64,000 nucleotides of DNA from Pistricoccus aurantiacus (lineage in GTDB: Bacteria; Pseudomonadota; Gammaproteobacteria; Pseudomonadales; Halomonadaceae). The notes beneath the pieces are model-generated. The model did no database searches. It saw nothing but the letters and a program-made list of their open reading frames with translations, and had not been told where the DNA came from. Where the stretch lies: the NCBI RefSeq assembly GCF_007954585.1, contig NZ_CP042382.1:682001-746000 (forward strand), read 5' to 3'. Of this stretch, positions 52,941 to 62,612 are shown in pieces; position 1 is the first letter of the stretch; the number at the start of each line of letters is the position of its first letter. Position numbers and translations under genes: made by a program.

Positions 52941-54011
52941 TCAGGGTTTCCGGCCAAGATGGAGCCGCGCATGCCGCGAAATGCTGTGGAGAAGACCGAA
53001 GAACGTCATCCCCCAAGCCAGCAAAGCGATATACAGGAAGACGTCGGGAATGATCTCCAGAAATCCGAATTCCATTGCCTGATTCATCTGGTGGGTAGCG
53101 GCGGTGTACATGCCCATTGGAAATACGGCGCCCCAGTACAAGGGGTCGTATTCGAGTGGAAAGCGCCTGATCACATGGCGCCAGATGCCAAGCAGAAAGA
53201 GCATCGGAACCCACCAGGTACCGGTCGCCCAGTAGAAAATGGTAAAGCCCTTGAGAAACGGCAGCAACGATTCCAGATAAGGCGCATCGGGGCTATTGGC
53301 GATGAGCAGCGAGCCTGCCAGCGTCGAGATGGCCATCGCCCCCATGCTGATCCAGAACGGCGGCGCCAGATCGCTCGGTGAAAAAGGAAAGAAGTAGTAG
53401 CGATAGAAGATCAGCGAGATCATCCAGATGTAGAGCATGCCGCCCCATAGCCACATCGACAGCGCTAGAAAATTCAGTTCCAGTCGATAGGGCTGCGGCC
53501 AATCGGCGGCGATATGGGCACTGAGCACGGCGACGGATTGAGTCGCCACCACGGCGAGCAGCCAGCTACCGTTGATGCCTTCTTGCAGGGGCGGCTTGTC
53601 TTTCTTGACGACGGACACGGTGAAAAAGGTGTAGGTCAGCCCCAGCCATAGCAGGCTGGTCAGAATCCATAACGCCAGAGCGACGTTATAGGAGTGCGCT
53701 AGTACGACGAACTGGGTGCCGAGCACGGCGGAGCTGGCCACCCAGGTGAAATAACCGGGCCCGCGGGCATGATCGAGCATGTCCGCCATGAATCGCCTCG
53801 GAAACCAGACAAGACGTAGGCCGTGCAATAGCCACAGCACGCCATAGGCCACAATGTTGAGATAGAACAGCAGATAAGCCAGAAGTGTCAGTCCCAGCAT
53901 GTGTGCCGCAAGCGAGATGATTCCGGTCGCCATGACCATGCCGAAATAGGCGGGTGGCAGATCGAGGGTGGCGGCTTTGAGCAGGCTGGACCATTGTGTC
54001 CCGCTAGCCAT
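52941..54011 (-). CDS. TDT/SLAC1-family transporter (tellurite-resistance/dicarboxylate type)
   Basis: This 356-residue protein has ten hydrophobic helices and the family start PPAYFGMVMATGIISLAAH, followed by GPGYFTWVASSAVLGTQFV and FYWATGTWWVPMLFLLGIWRH. The family includes TehA, MAE1 malate permeases, sulfite exporters and plant SLAC1 anion channels. Substrate cannot be told from sequence. It precedes the AhpD-like gene on the minus strand and diverges from yggS across 220 bases. Confidence 0.85.
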   Translation of the reverse strand: MASGTQWSSLLKAATLDLPPAYFGMVMATGIISLAAHMLGLTLLAYLLFYLNIVAYGVLWLLHGLRLVWFPRRFMADMLDHARGPGYFTWVASSAVLGTQFVVLAHSYNVALALWILTSLLWLGLTYTFFTVSVVKKDKPPLQEGINGSWLLAVVATQSVAVLSAHIAADWPQPYRLELNFLALSMWLWGGMLYIWMISLIFYRYYFFPFSPSDLAPPFWISMGAMAISTLAGSLLIANSPDAPYLESLLPFLKGFTIFYWATGTWWVPMLFLLGIWRHVIRRFPLEYDPLYWGAVFPMGMYTAATHQMNQAMEFGFLEIIPDVFLYIALLAWGMTFFGLLHSISRHARLHLGRKP

Positions 54012-54231
54012 CGGTCTCGACCGTCGTGATGTGATGGCAGGCGGATAACGTGCTGGATCGTCGCGTACCGCTTCTCATCTCGATCCTCCCAAATAGATCT
54101 CGAGCCCAACACTCGCAGCGACTTGCGCTATCCTCGAAGAGTCAAGATACCTTGACGATTGCCGGGCGCGATACGATGAAAATCATGATGACCCCGACTA
54201 TACATTTTTTTCACGACAATCAGGTAAGACG

Positions 54232-54996
54232 ATGACTTATCCGGCTGGGCGCACGCTATCCGAGCTTGAACACAACCTCGCGGCCATACAGCAACGTATC
54301 GATACGGCCTGTCGTCGTGCGAGTCGCGACCCCAGCGAGGTACGCCTGCTGCCGGTGAGCAAGACCGTGGACGAGGCGCGTCTGCGGCTGGCCTACCGGG
54401 CGGGCTGTCGCGAATTCGGCGAAAACAAGGTACAGGAAGCGCAGCGCAAGGCAGAGGCCTTGGCGGATCTGACGGATCTGCGCTGGTCGGTGATCGGACA
54501 CCTGCAGACCAACAAGGCCAAGCTGGTGGCGCGTTTCGCCAGCGAGTTCCAGGCCCTCGACAGCCTGCGCGTGGCAGAGGCGCTGGAGCGCCGCCTTGAA
54601 ATCGAGGACCGTGCGCTGGACGTGCTGGTTCAGGTCAATACCTCGAACGAAACCAGCAAGTTCGGACTGGCGCCGGAGGATGTCGCGGCCTTCATTCGCC
54701 AGTTGCCGGCATTCTCTCGCCTGCGGGTGAAAGGTCTGATGACCCTGGCGATTTTTTCAGATGATCCGACCCGAGTACGGCCTTGTTTCGTACGGCTGCG
54801 GCAGTTACGCGACCAGCTGCGGGAGCAGCTACCGGACGGAACCAGCATGGATACCCTGTCCATGGGCATGTCCGGCGACTTCGAGCTGGCGATCGAGGAA
54901 GGCGCCACGGTGGTGCGAGTAGGACAGGCGATCTTCGGCCCGCGCCCTCTGCCCGACAGTTACTACTGGCCGGATGCGGATCAAGACAACGGATAA
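54232..54996 (+). CDS. yggS: pyridoxal-phosphate homeostasis protein YggS
   Basis: This 254-residue PLP-binding protein has the YggS/PROSC pattern: LLPVSKTVDEARLRLAYRAG with PLP-Lys44, REFGENKVQEAQRKAEAL, WSVIGHLQTNKAKLV, VNTSNETSKFG and LSMGMSGDFELAIEEGATVVRVGQAIFG. It buffers intracellular PLP and affects amino-acid balance. Often it is followed by proC, but here an SDR gene follows after 130 bases. The start at ATG 54232 is weakly supported by a nearby AAGACG. Confidence 0.95.
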   Translation: MTYPAGRTLSELEHNLAAIQQRIDTACRRASRDPSEVRLLPVSKTVDEARLRLAYRAGCREFGENKVQEAQRKAEALADLTDLRWSVIGHLQTNKAKLVARFASEFQALDSLRVAEALERRLEIEDRALDVLVQVNTSNETSKFGLAPEDVAAFIRQLPAFSRLRVKGLMTLAIFSDDPTRVRPCFVRLRQLRDQLREQLPDGTSMDTLSMGMSGDFELAIEEGATVVRVGQAIFGPRPLPDSYYWPDADQDNG

Positions 54997-55129
54997 GACA
55001 TTCTAGAATCAAGCCAGCGCACCCTCGCCCTGTGATCCAACAAAATACTGAGATGCATCAATATAAACTTGCATAAAGTATATAAGCTAAGGTTATTGGC
55101 TGTCTCATGTGATGATCCAGGAGGATGGC

Positions 55130-55885
55130 ATGTTTGCATTGAACGACCAGGTAGCCATCGTGACCGGTGGCGCCAAGGGTATCGGCAAGGGAATCGCCGG
55201 TGTGCTGGCAGAGGCGGGAGCGCGGGTGGTGATCGCCGATATCGATGCCGAGGCCGGCAAGCGTACCGCCGAGGCGCTGGGCGCGACCTTCGAATCCTTG
55301 GACGTGACCGATCGGGATGCCTGTCAGCGGGTGGTCGAGACGGTACTGGAACGTCATGGCCGCCTGGATATTCTTTGTTCCAACACCGGCATCTTTCCCC
55401 AGGCCACCGTTGAGGAGATGACCCTGGAGGACTGGGAGCAGATGATGGCGGTGAACCTGCGCGGCACCTTCTTCATGGTGCAGGCGGTGCTGCCGACCAT
55501 GCGCCAGCAGAGTTACGGCCGCATCGTGATCACGTCCTCGATCACCGGCGCCATCACCGGCTATCCCGGCTGGGCCCACTACGGCGCCAGCAAGGCGGGA
55601 CAGCTTGGTTTCATGCGCTCCGCGGCGCTCGAGTGCGCCAAGGAAGGCATCACGATCAATGCGGTAATGCCGGGCAACATCCGCACCGAAGGCCTGGAGG
55701 CCCAGGGTGAAAACTATCTGAAGGAGATGGCGGCCTCGGTGCCTACGAAGACGCTGGGGGAGCCGGAGGATATCGGCTACGCCGCCTGCTTCCTGGCCTC
55801 GCCGGAAGCTCGCTTTATTACCGGCCAGACCGTAATCGTCGACGGCGGCCAGATTCTGCCGGAATCCTTCGAGGCGGTGCTGTAA
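55130..55885 (+). CDS. short-chain dehydrogenase/reductase (FabG-like)
   Basis: This 251-residue SDR has the cofactor motif TGGAKGIGKGIAG, the structural NTG motif and catalytic Ser137, Tyr151 and Lys155 (SSITG, YGASK). DIDAE after the second strand suggests an NAD(H) preference. The C-terminal FITGQTVIVDGGQ is standard. Many homologues are annotated 3-oxoacyl-ACP reductase, but a stand-alone gene such as this may act on other alcohols or ketones. CAGGAGG precedes ATG 55130; an ATG seven codons upstream is less likely. Confidence 0.9.
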   Translation: MFALNDQVAIVTGGAKGIGKGIAGVLAEAGARVVIADIDAEAGKRTAEALGATFESLDVTDRDACQRVVETVLERHGRLDILCSNTGIFPQATVEEMTLEDWEQMMAVNLRGTFFMVQAVLPTMRQQSYGRIVITSSITGAITGYPGWAHYGASKAGQLGFMRSAALECAKEGITINAVMPGNIRTEGLEAQGENYLKEMAASVPTKTLGEPEDIGYAACFLASPEARFITGQTVIVDGGQILPESFEAVL

Positions 55886-56020
55886 CGCGATGGGGCAAGA
55901 CGTTATTCGTTGCCAAGGGTGCATGCAGAAAACCATCATCGCGACGCCGATACCGGTGATGGTTACTATAGTAGTTGTCTTGGGTATTCTGTCTGGCTGG
56001 TTTTGAAAGGAGACGCCACT

Positions 56021-56779
56021 GTGCTGATCGGCCTTTTGCAATGCGATGACGTCGCCCCGGAGTTGCAAACCCACCACGGCAACTATCCGGAAATGTTCGA
56101 GCGGCTGTTTACCGCGATCGATCCAACTCTGGAGTTTCGGGTCTGGCGCTGTCACGAGGGCGAAATCCCTGCGGATGTGAACGCGGTGGATGCCTGGCTG
56201 ACCACCGGCTCGAAGCATGGCGTCAACGATGGCGATGCCTGGATCGAGGCGTTGTGCGGCTTCCTGAATCGGCTCTGGAAGGAAGAAAAACCGCTGGTGG
56301 GCGTCTGCTTCGGGCATCAGCTGATCGCCAAGGCGCTGGGCGGCGAAGTGGTCAAGAATAAGCGCGGCTGGGGCGTGGGCATGTCCTTCAATCAGCTCAC
56401 CCGCCGCGCCGAGTGGATGGAGCCGTGGCAGGAGGGGCTCGACCTGGTAGTCAGCCACCAGGACCAGGTTTCTCGCCTGCCGGAGCAGGCGGTGGTATTG
56501 GCCAAGAGCGACTTCTGCCCTTTTTATCTGGTGCAGGTGGGCAGGACGTTTCTGGGTATCCAGGGCCATCCGGAATTCACCAAGGCCTATTCCGCCGACC
56601 TGATGGAGCTGCTTCGCCGGCAGGTACCGGGCAATCGCATTCGTGAAGGCATGGCCTCTCTCAACGCGCCGGTGGACAATCACCTGATGGTGCGCTGGGT
56701 GCTCAACTTCATGCGTCAGGCGCTATGGCATCAAACTTCTACAGAGACGACCGAAACCAACCCACCTGTGAATCAGTAA
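56021..56779 (+). CDS. class I glutamine amidotransferase-like protein
   Basis: This 252-residue GATase-1 domain has the nucleophile elbow VGVCFGHQL (Cys96) and the FLGIQGHPEFTK motif with catalytic His and Glu. It stands alone, without a synthase domain, like YqgF-unrelated GMP-synthase-like amidotransferases often involved in gamma-glutamyl or polyamine metabolism. Start GTG 56021 is chosen because AAGGAG lies nine bases upstream; the frame is open further upstream but has no signal there. The substrate is unknown. Confidence 0.87.
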   Translation: MLIGLLQCDDVAPELQTHHGNYPEMFERLFTAIDPTLEFRVWRCHEGEIPADVNAVDAWLTTGSKHGVNDGDAWIEALCGFLNRLWKEEKPLVGVCFGHQLIAKALGGEVVKNKRGWGVGMSFNQLTRRAEWMEPWQEGLDLVVSHQDQVSRLPEQAVVLAKSDFCPFYLVQVGRTFLGIQGHPEFTKAYSADLMELLRRQVPGNRIREGMASLNAPVDNHLMVRWVLNFMRQALWHQTSTETTETNPPVNQ

Positions 56780-56869
56780 GCTTTTCGAAACTGTTGTTTG
56801 AGTGGAGAGCATGCCCATCCAAGCGCTCGACCTTGCCACGTAGATGGTTGCGCGCTGATAAGTAACGCC

Positions 56870-57661
56870 TCAGCGAGGCGTCCAGCTGACCAGCGCCCAG
56901 CGCATCGGAGCGCCGCCTCGGGCGGCGCGCTGGGGATCGGCGTCGTACCAGTCCTTGAGCCGCGCGGTTTCCTCGTCGGATAACTCACCCAGCGTCCAGG
57001 CGACACGTCGGGCGAATTCCTCGAAATCACTGGTCCCGGCCAATCGGCTGGGCAATTCGATGTAGCTCAACTCCGCGTAGATGCCTTGGGCATGCAGCAG
57101 CCCCAGGGTATAGAGATGATCCGGGAGAGAACGCGGCGAGCGGCCCAGCGCCGAAACCAGCCCAGGGTCGATAAAGTGACCGCCCACCAGCTGGGTCATG
57201 TAGATCCGCCACCGGGCATGGGCGTTGAGCTTGGCAAGAGCGTCCGCCAGATCCGGGACCATGCCGGAGCGCGAGGCCACGACGATGTCGCAGACCGGAA
57301 CATCGCTCCAGTCATCCTCCCAAGCTCGCAACAGCGGAGTAACGTTGTTCAGGCCGAGGCGCTTGGCGTTGTTCATCAGCTGTTCGAGCATCCCGGGACT
57401 GAAGTCCAGCCCCAGGACGGATGTCATGTGCGGCGCCAGCAGCAGCGCAATGGTGCCGGCACCGCAGCCCACGTCCAGCACGCTGCTGCAGCCGTCAAGA
57501 TTCATGCGAGCGACAAAGGTGTCCGCATAGTGGCCGCCGGGCGGTTTATGATCCATGCGTTCGGCTCGAGCATCCCAGTCCGCGGGCGCTTTTCGAGGAC
57601 GTTGGGATCGCGCCATATGCTGGCGGTAGAGCGTGGCGAAGTCGATGGCGTTCGAGGGCAA
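56870..57661 (-). CDS. class I SAM-dependent methyltransferase
   Basis: This 263-residue protein has the Rossmann motif SVLDVGCGAGTIALLLAP at about 60-77, LGLDFSPGMLEQLM for the ribose-binding acid, and VCDIVVASRSG as motif IV. The substrate is unknown. Its minus-strand start is 104 bases from the trhP start on the opposite strand, so the genes diverge. The stop lies inside a small perfect hairpin (ACGCCTC-AGC-GAGGCGT, 56865-56881). Confidence 0.85.
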   Translation of the reverse strand: MPSNAIDFATLYRQHMARSQRPRKAPADWDARAERMDHKPPGGHYADTFVARMNLDGCSSVLDVGCGAGTIALLLAPHMTSVLGLDFSPGMLEQLMNNAKRLGLNNVTPLLRAWEDDWSDVPVCDIVVASRSGMVPDLADALAKLNAHARWRIYMTQLVGGHFIDPGLVSALGRSPRSLPDHLYTLGLLHAQGIYAELSYIELPSRLAGTSDFEEFARRVAWTLGELSDEETARLKDWYDADPQRAARGGAPMRWALVSWTPR

Positions 57662-57765
57662 GACGTGTTCTCCAGGGCAGTCGCGGCTCGGGCCGGCGAG
57701 GCTACTGTAGTAAGATTGGTCCTTCTTTTCATCCCTCCTATTGTCATCATCATAGTCCGAGCCTC

Positions 57766-59073
57766 ATGACCTCCACAGCACCTATTACCGCCACGCCGGA
57801 GCTTCTTTCTCCCGCAGGCAACTATCGCAACATGCGCTATGCCTTCGCCTACGGCGCCGACGCAGTCTATGCCGGCCAGCCGCGCTATTCCCTCAGAGTG
57901 CGCAACAACGACTTCGATCTCGCCAATCTGCACCGCGGCATCGAGGAAGCCCATGCCCAGGGCAAGGCGTTCTACGTCGCTTCGAACATCGCGCCCCACA
58001 ACGCCAAGCTCAAGACCTATCTGCGCGACATGGAACCGGTCATCGAGGCCGGGCCGGACGCGTTGATCATGTCCGACCCGGGACTGATCATGATGGTGCG
58101 CGAGCGCTGGCCGGAGCAGACGATTCATCTCTCGGTGCAGTCCAACGTGGTCAATCACGCTGCGGCGCGCTTCTGGCAGCGCCAGGGCATCCGCCGCATC
58201 ATCCTCTCCCGGGAGCTATCTCTGGAGGAGATCGGCGAGATCCGCCGAGAGTGCCCGGATCTGGAGATCGAGACCTTCGTGCACGGCGCCCTGTGTATCG
58301 CCTACTCGGGGCGCTGCCTGCTGTCCGGCTACTTCAACCGTCGCGACCCCAATCAGGGCACCTGCACCAACGCCTGCCGCTGGAAATACAACACTATCGC
58401 GGCGGACACCGACGAAACCGGTGATCTCAAGCCCGCTCAGGCGGCACTGATCGAGGACGTCACCCGGCCCGGCGAGCTCATGCCCATCGACGAGGACGAG
58501 CACGGCACCTACATCATGAACTCCAAGGATTTACGCGCCGTGCAGCACGTGCCCCGGCTCATCGAAATGGGGGTGAGCTCGCTGAAGATCGAAGGACGCA
58601 CCAAATCCCACTACTACGTAGCACGCACTGCTCAGGTCTACCGCCGCGCCATCGACGATGCCCTGGCCGGACGGCCCTTCGACATGGCGCTGATGGACGA
58701 GCTGGAAAACCTGGCCAATCGCGGCTACACGGAAGGCTTCTACCGTCGCCACGTGCACGACGAGTACCAGAACTACGAACGCGGCCACTCCATCGGCGTG
58801 CATCAGCAGTTCGCCGGTGAGGTGATCGATTACGATGCCAGCCGCGGCTGGCTGGAAATCGACGTCAAGAATCGCTTCGCCTTGGGTGACTCGCTGGAGC
58901 TGATGCTGCCCGGCGGCAACCGTCGTTTCACCCTCGAGGCGTTGGAGAACAAGCGCGGTGAGACAATCGATGTGGCGCCGGGTTCCGGACATATGATGCG
59001 CTTACCGGTTCCCGGCGAGGCGATCGACCCCGAGCGGGCGGCATTTGGGCTCTTGCTGCGGGATCTCGCTTAG
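57766..59073 (+). CDS. trhP: peptidase-U32-family tRNA hydroxylation protein TrhP (YegQ)
   Basis: TrhP, formerly YegQ, is needed for 5-hydroxyuridine formation at tRNA position 34. The 435-residue protein starts ATPELLSPAGNYRNMRYAFAYGADAVYAG and carries the U32 signature with four cysteines, HGALCIAYSGRCLLSGY and NQGTCTNACRW, which bind an iron-sulfur cluster in this family. ATG 57766 gives the normal N-terminus; the upstream open frame overlaps the methyltransferase gene and is spurious. It is a single gene on the plus strand. Confidence 0.92.
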   Translation: MTSTAPITATPELLSPAGNYRNMRYAFAYGADAVYAGQPRYSLRVRNNDFDLANLHRGIEEAHAQGKAFYVASNIAPHNAKLKTYLRDMEPVIEAGPDALIMSDPGLIMMVRERWPEQTIHLSVQSNVVNHAAARFWQRQGIRRIILSRELSLEEIGEIRRECPDLEIETFVHGALCIAYSGRCLLSGYFNRRDPNQGTCTNACRWKYNTIAADTDETGDLKPAQAALIEDVTRPGELMPIDEDEHGTYIMNSKDLRAVQHVPRLIEMGVSSLKIEGRTKSHYYVARTAQVYRRAIDDALAGRPFDMALMDELENLANRGYTEGFYRRHVHDEYQNYERGHSIGVHQQFAGEVIDYDASRGWLEIDVKNRFALGDSLELMLPGGNRRFTLEALENKRGETIDVAPGSGHMMRLPVPGEAIDPERAAFGLLLRDLA

Positions 59074-59176
59074 GCGCTTGACTAGCCTACGATGACCTAC
59101 CGGCATCTTATATCTTCAGAGGACAGCGGAATCGATGTCATCGATGGTCACAAGCAAGTACCTAAGATGAAGGCCC

Positions 59177-59524
59177 TCATTCTTCCCGCCAGTAGTCGTT
59201 GGCGGCGGCCACGGTCTGAAAATGGATGGCGATCACCTGGGTCGCGGCGATCAGGCTATCCGGATCATGGGCGTAGGCGCCGCGCAGTGCCTTGCGTACG
59301 CTGGCATCCGGCTGGGTAGTGCCTACGCCCTTTTGCGATAATTTCACTGCCAGTTGGAAGCCTTCCTGAGGGGTCTCGGTGATCAGACTTGGTAGCCAGC
59401 TTTCGGAATCCTGGGTGTCCTCGGCGGATGCCGTGCTTGCCAACCCAAGGGTCAGCATCCCGCTCAGCAGCAGCGAGGGCAGTATTCCGGCTCTTGTTGC
59501 CAAACGGCGCTTCGTCTTGTTCAT
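59177..59524 (-). CDS. small secreted protein of unknown function
   Basis: Not recognised. This 115-residue protein has a clear signal peptide (LPSLLLSGMLTLGLASTASA, cleavage before Glu-Asp). The mature 80 residues are polar, lack cysteine, and contain TPQEGFQLAVKLSQKGVGTT and a helical C-terminus ending NDYWREE. GAGGAGA precedes the ATG. It lies convergent with trhP and downstream of the helicase gene. Confidence 0.7.
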   Translation of the reverse strand: MNKTKRRLATRAGILPSLLLSGMLTLGLASTASAEDTQDSESWLPSLITETPQEGFQLAVKLSQKGVGTTQPDASVRKALRGAYAHDPDSLIAATQVIAIHFQTVAAANDYWREE

Positions 59525-59669
59525 CGTGTCTTCTCCTCGGCCTGGCCTGTTACGGTTGTCTCGCGTTTATCGTTATATTGACGAATCGCGGGCTGTTCAA
59601 TGTCCTGTTTTATTAAAAGCATTTGATATGCACATTAAACATAGCAGTCGATGCGGTTCGCGCAAGAGG

Positions 59670-59691
59670 CGCTGCCTACCGGCAGCGTTTT
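59670..59691 (+). terminator. terminator-like hairpin beyond the helicase gene
   Basis: CGCTGCC (59670-59676), loop TACC and GGCAGCG (59681-59687), followed by four T on the plus strand. On the minus strand, the direction of the helicase gene, the T-run is absent, so orientation and role are uncertain. Confidence 0.4.
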
Positions 59692-59698
59692 CCAAGGG

Positions 59699-62551
59699 TC
59701 ACGGAACCTCCGATTGGGAGACCGCCAGGCTGCGGCGCAGGGCGTCCAGCTTATCCTGCTGATAGCGGTCTCGATCGCGCAGGAAGTCGGCGCCAAAGAT
59801 ACGTTCTTCCCGGCTGGACATGTTTTCCGCAAGACGTCGAATCCCCAGATCCTCCAGCGGGAAACGCTCGTGCAAATCGATCCAGCCCTTGCCATCGCGC
59901 AGCTTCAGCGCCGGATTGAGGGCATAGTGGCCGCGGCGTAGGCGCAGAAACAGCTTGCGATTGTAACGGTCCTCGCGCTGGATTTCGTTCTTGGACAAGA
60001 TACTGGAAAGATACTGCCGGCGCTTGCGGCGCTCGGACAGGATGCTATCGGGCAGCCGCGCGACCCAGCCCTCGATATCCTGGGCGGTGTAGCCGTTGCC
60101 CCAGGCCGCAGCAGGGCCGAAATGGCGATAGAACATGGTCTGCAGCAGTTCGAGCAGAAAGGTTTCCATCAGCCGACGATCAAGCTTTACCAGACGGCCC
60201 TCGACCTGCACGCCGAGGCTCGTCGGCGCCAGCAGCGGGTACAGGCCGGGCAGGCGCTGACGGGCGAAGGCGTCGTCGAGCATCGCCTGTTCCAGGGCGA
60301 AATGCAGGGCGCTAAAGCCATTGTTGGCGACCAATGCCGGGTCCGCGCCCCGGTCGATCAGTTGCGCTACCAGGCCAACATTGCCCAGGCGCGCCGCGAT
60401 CATCAAAGGCGTCAGGTTGAAACGCATGCGATGATCCACCCCGTAGCGCTCCGTGTCCCTGAGCACCGCTGTGGGATGATTCACCCCGTAGTTCATGAAG
60501 CGGTTACGGTGGAGCTGGTGAATCGCCTTGCCCTCGTCGTTAAGAGCGGGTTTGAAGCCGACTTCCGCCAGGGTGTTGAGCGTCGGACGATGATGATGAA
60601 GCAGCGCATATTCGAAGACTTCGAGGCGCTGTTTCTTGCTGTCCTCGGTGAGGGCCTGCTCACGCAATGCCTCGAAGCCAGCGCGATCGAGCACCTTCCA
60701 GGGCACTTCCTGCTCACCGAGCACCTGTTCGCGAATCGCCTGGGCCTGCTCGTCCTTGCCCTGCAGCTCAAGCCGCCTAGCCTCCTGCTGCCAGTCTTCC
60801 AGCGTGGAATCCTCTCGTTCCAGTTGGAGCTCGCCTTCAAGACTTTCCACCTGCAGCAACCTCAGCACCGGATGTTCGGGCTGCGCTTCCACTAGATAAA
60901 CATGGCGCACCGCTCGGGTGACCGCCACATAGAGGGCGTTGATGAAGAACTTGTAGATTTCCAGGGACTTGTCGTGCTTGTCCTTGGCCCGGCGATAGCT
61001 CAGTTCATCGACTTCCAGCGCCTCGGGGTCCACGCCCCGGGCGATTGCCTGGAACATCGCCGCATCGGTGCTGATCGCGTTGTAGAGAATCACGCTGTCG
61101 TACTCGAGCCCCTTGGCCTCCTGGATCGAGAACACCAGAGGCGTGCGAAACCAGCGCCGTGCCTCCGCCTTCTGCTCCGGATGCAGCACCACCACCGCGA
61201 AGCGGGTGGACCGGGCGGTGCGACTGTCGAGTTCGCGCTTGAGTGACTCCCGGTCCTCAAGCAGCTTCACTTGCCCGGACTGTTCCACGGCGCTGCGCAC
61301 CAGATAGTTGCTCTCGCGATCCACCGAGCCGAAGCGCGCATGCTTGAGCTTGAGAATGCGGTTGGCCAGGGCCGTGACCAGCGGCGCGTTGCGATAGTTG
61401 GCGTGCAGGATGCGCACCACTTCGCCGTGGCCTGTCAGGTCGCGCTCATGAAAGAACAGTGACTTGACGCCGGCCCAGGAGAAGAAGTTGGGATGGACGA
61501 TCTGGTTGGCGTCGCCACTGAGCAGAAACTGGCCGGGCTCGCGCAAGGTGCGCAGGATCAGATACAACTGGACGTTGGTAATGTCCTGCACCTCGTCGAT
61601 CACCAGGAAGTCGTAGCTGGGTTCTACTCGATCGAGATAGTCGTGAGCGACCAGGTTGGGATCATGGAGCCCTTCTTCGTCGAGGAAGGCGAGATAGCGC
61701 TCGAAGAGGTCATAGACCCGGGGCCGCTCGACTTCCGCAAAAATCGACTGCTTGACACCGAGTTCCAGGTACTCCTCTCGGGAACGCCAGCCGCGCTCGG
61801 TGACCGGCCCGGTGATCACGCCACGAATTTCCTCGTAGAGCTTGTGCGGATCGCTCAGGCCGCTGCCCTGGCGGTGGCGCTGAAACCAGCGCTGGAAATC
61901 CTGGCTGGTGACCTGGCGGCCCCGGGGCACCCGGATGCTTTCCAGCAGTTCCTGAAACGACAGGAAATCCACCGACTGGTCCGGATTGTCGTAGCCGTGA
62001 GCATAGTAGAGATCTCGGGCGTTGGACACGAGATAGGGCGAGAGGCTGACATAAAGCACCTCGCCGATGGTTTCCTTGAGCTTCTCGAGGATCAGCGCCG
62101 TCTTGCCGCTACCCGCGGAGCCGATCACCATCAGCGGCGGCGGCGAGGTGAAGATGGCCTCCTGCTCGTCGTCGAAGGTCAGGATCTTGTCGAGCAGATG
62201 GAAGCGTTCGCGCTGCGGATGTAGATAGCTCAGGGGTTCGGCCTGCGCCTCTTGCGGGGAATCCAGACGCGGTATCCTGTCCTCTTCGATCTCCGCCACA
62301 CCCGCCAAGAAGCGTGAACGCTCGTAAGCATGATTGCGCAGGTATTCGAGTATCAGGCAGCAGGTTTCCCCGGCGTGTCGATAGAGCGAGAACAGGATGC
62401 GGTCACGCTTGTTGAGCCGCGCACGATAGAGATTGTCGCCGATCTTGCGCACATCCGCCTGCTGGAAATTGTCCGCCTCCAGGGCGGTCCGCAGCTTGGC
62501 AAAGCCAGGAATCGATGTCGTATCAAGATCGCTGTAAAGCAGAACGCGCAT
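59699..62551 (-). CDS. RelE-like/UvrD-type helicase/ankyrin fusion protein
   Basis: This 950-residue protein combines three parts. Residues 1-90 resemble a RelE/ParE-type fold (FAKLRTALEADNFQQADVRKIGDNLYRARL, RILFSLYRH). Residues about 120-600 are a superfamily-1 helicase: Walker A GSAGSGKT (144-151), Walker B DEVQD (319-323), SGDANQIVHPNFF, motif V-like FSIQEAKGLEYDSVILYN and motif VI ALYVAVTRA (539-547). Residues about 711-755 hold ankyrin-like repeats (TPLMIAARLGNVGLVAQLIDRGAD, SALHFALEQA), then a charged C-terminus. ATG 62551 has AAAGG upstream. Function is unknown; RNA or DNA unwinding linked to stress or defence is a hypothesis only. Confidence 0.8.
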   Translation of the reverse strand: MRVLLYSDLDTTSIPGFAKLRTALEADNFQQADVRKIGDNLYRARLNKRDRILFSLYRHAGETCCLILEYLRNHAYERSRFLAGVAEIEEDRIPRLDSPQEAQAEPLSYLHPQRERFHLLDKILTFDDEQEAIFTSPPPLMVIGSAGSGKTALILEKLKETIGEVLYVSLSPYLVSNARDLYYAHGYDNPDQSVDFLSFQELLESIRVPRGRQVTSQDFQRWFQRHRQGSGLSDPHKLYEEIRGVITGPVTERGWRSREEYLELGVKQSIFAEVERPRVYDLFERYLAFLDEEGLHDPNLVAHDYLDRVEPSYDFLVIDEVQDITNVQLYLILRTLREPGQFLLSGDANQIVHPNFFSWAGVKSLFFHERDLTGHGEVVRILHANYRNAPLVTALANRILKLKHARFGSVDRESNYLVRSAVEQSGQVKLLEDRESLKRELDSRTARSTRFAVVVLHPEQKAEARRWFRTPLVFSIQEAKGLEYDSVILYNAISTDAAMFQAIARGVDPEALEVDELSYRRAKDKHDKSLEIYKFFINALYVAVTRAVRHVYLVEAQPEHPVLRLLQVESLEGELQLEREDSTLEDWQQEARRLELQGKDEQAQAIREQVLGEQEVPWKVLDRAGFEALREQALTEDSKKQRLEVFEYALLHHHRPTLNTLAEVGFKPALNDEGKAIHQLHRNRFMNYGVNHPTAVLRDTERYGVDHRMRFNLTPLMIAARLGNVGLVAQLIDRGADPALVANNGFSALHFALEQAMLDDAFARQRLPGLYPLLAPTSLGVQVEGRLVKLDRRLMETFLLELLQTMFYRHFGPAAAWGNGYTAQDIEGWVARLPDSILSERRKRRQYLSSILSKNEIQREDRYNRKLFLRLRRGHYALNPALKLRDGKGWIDLHERFPLEDLGIRRLAENMSSREERIFGADFLRDRDRYQQDKLDALRRSLAVSQSEVP

Positions 62552-62612
62552 GAATGAATACCTTTGACCGTTGAGCGCTGCTGATTTAAGCAACTCATGG
62601 GTCGACGCTGGT

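Noticed and set aside
55058-56683. 541-codon minus-strand open frame across the SDR and amidotransferase genes
   Set aside because: It opposes two well-recognised enzymes and spans their intergenic region; no domain is visible.
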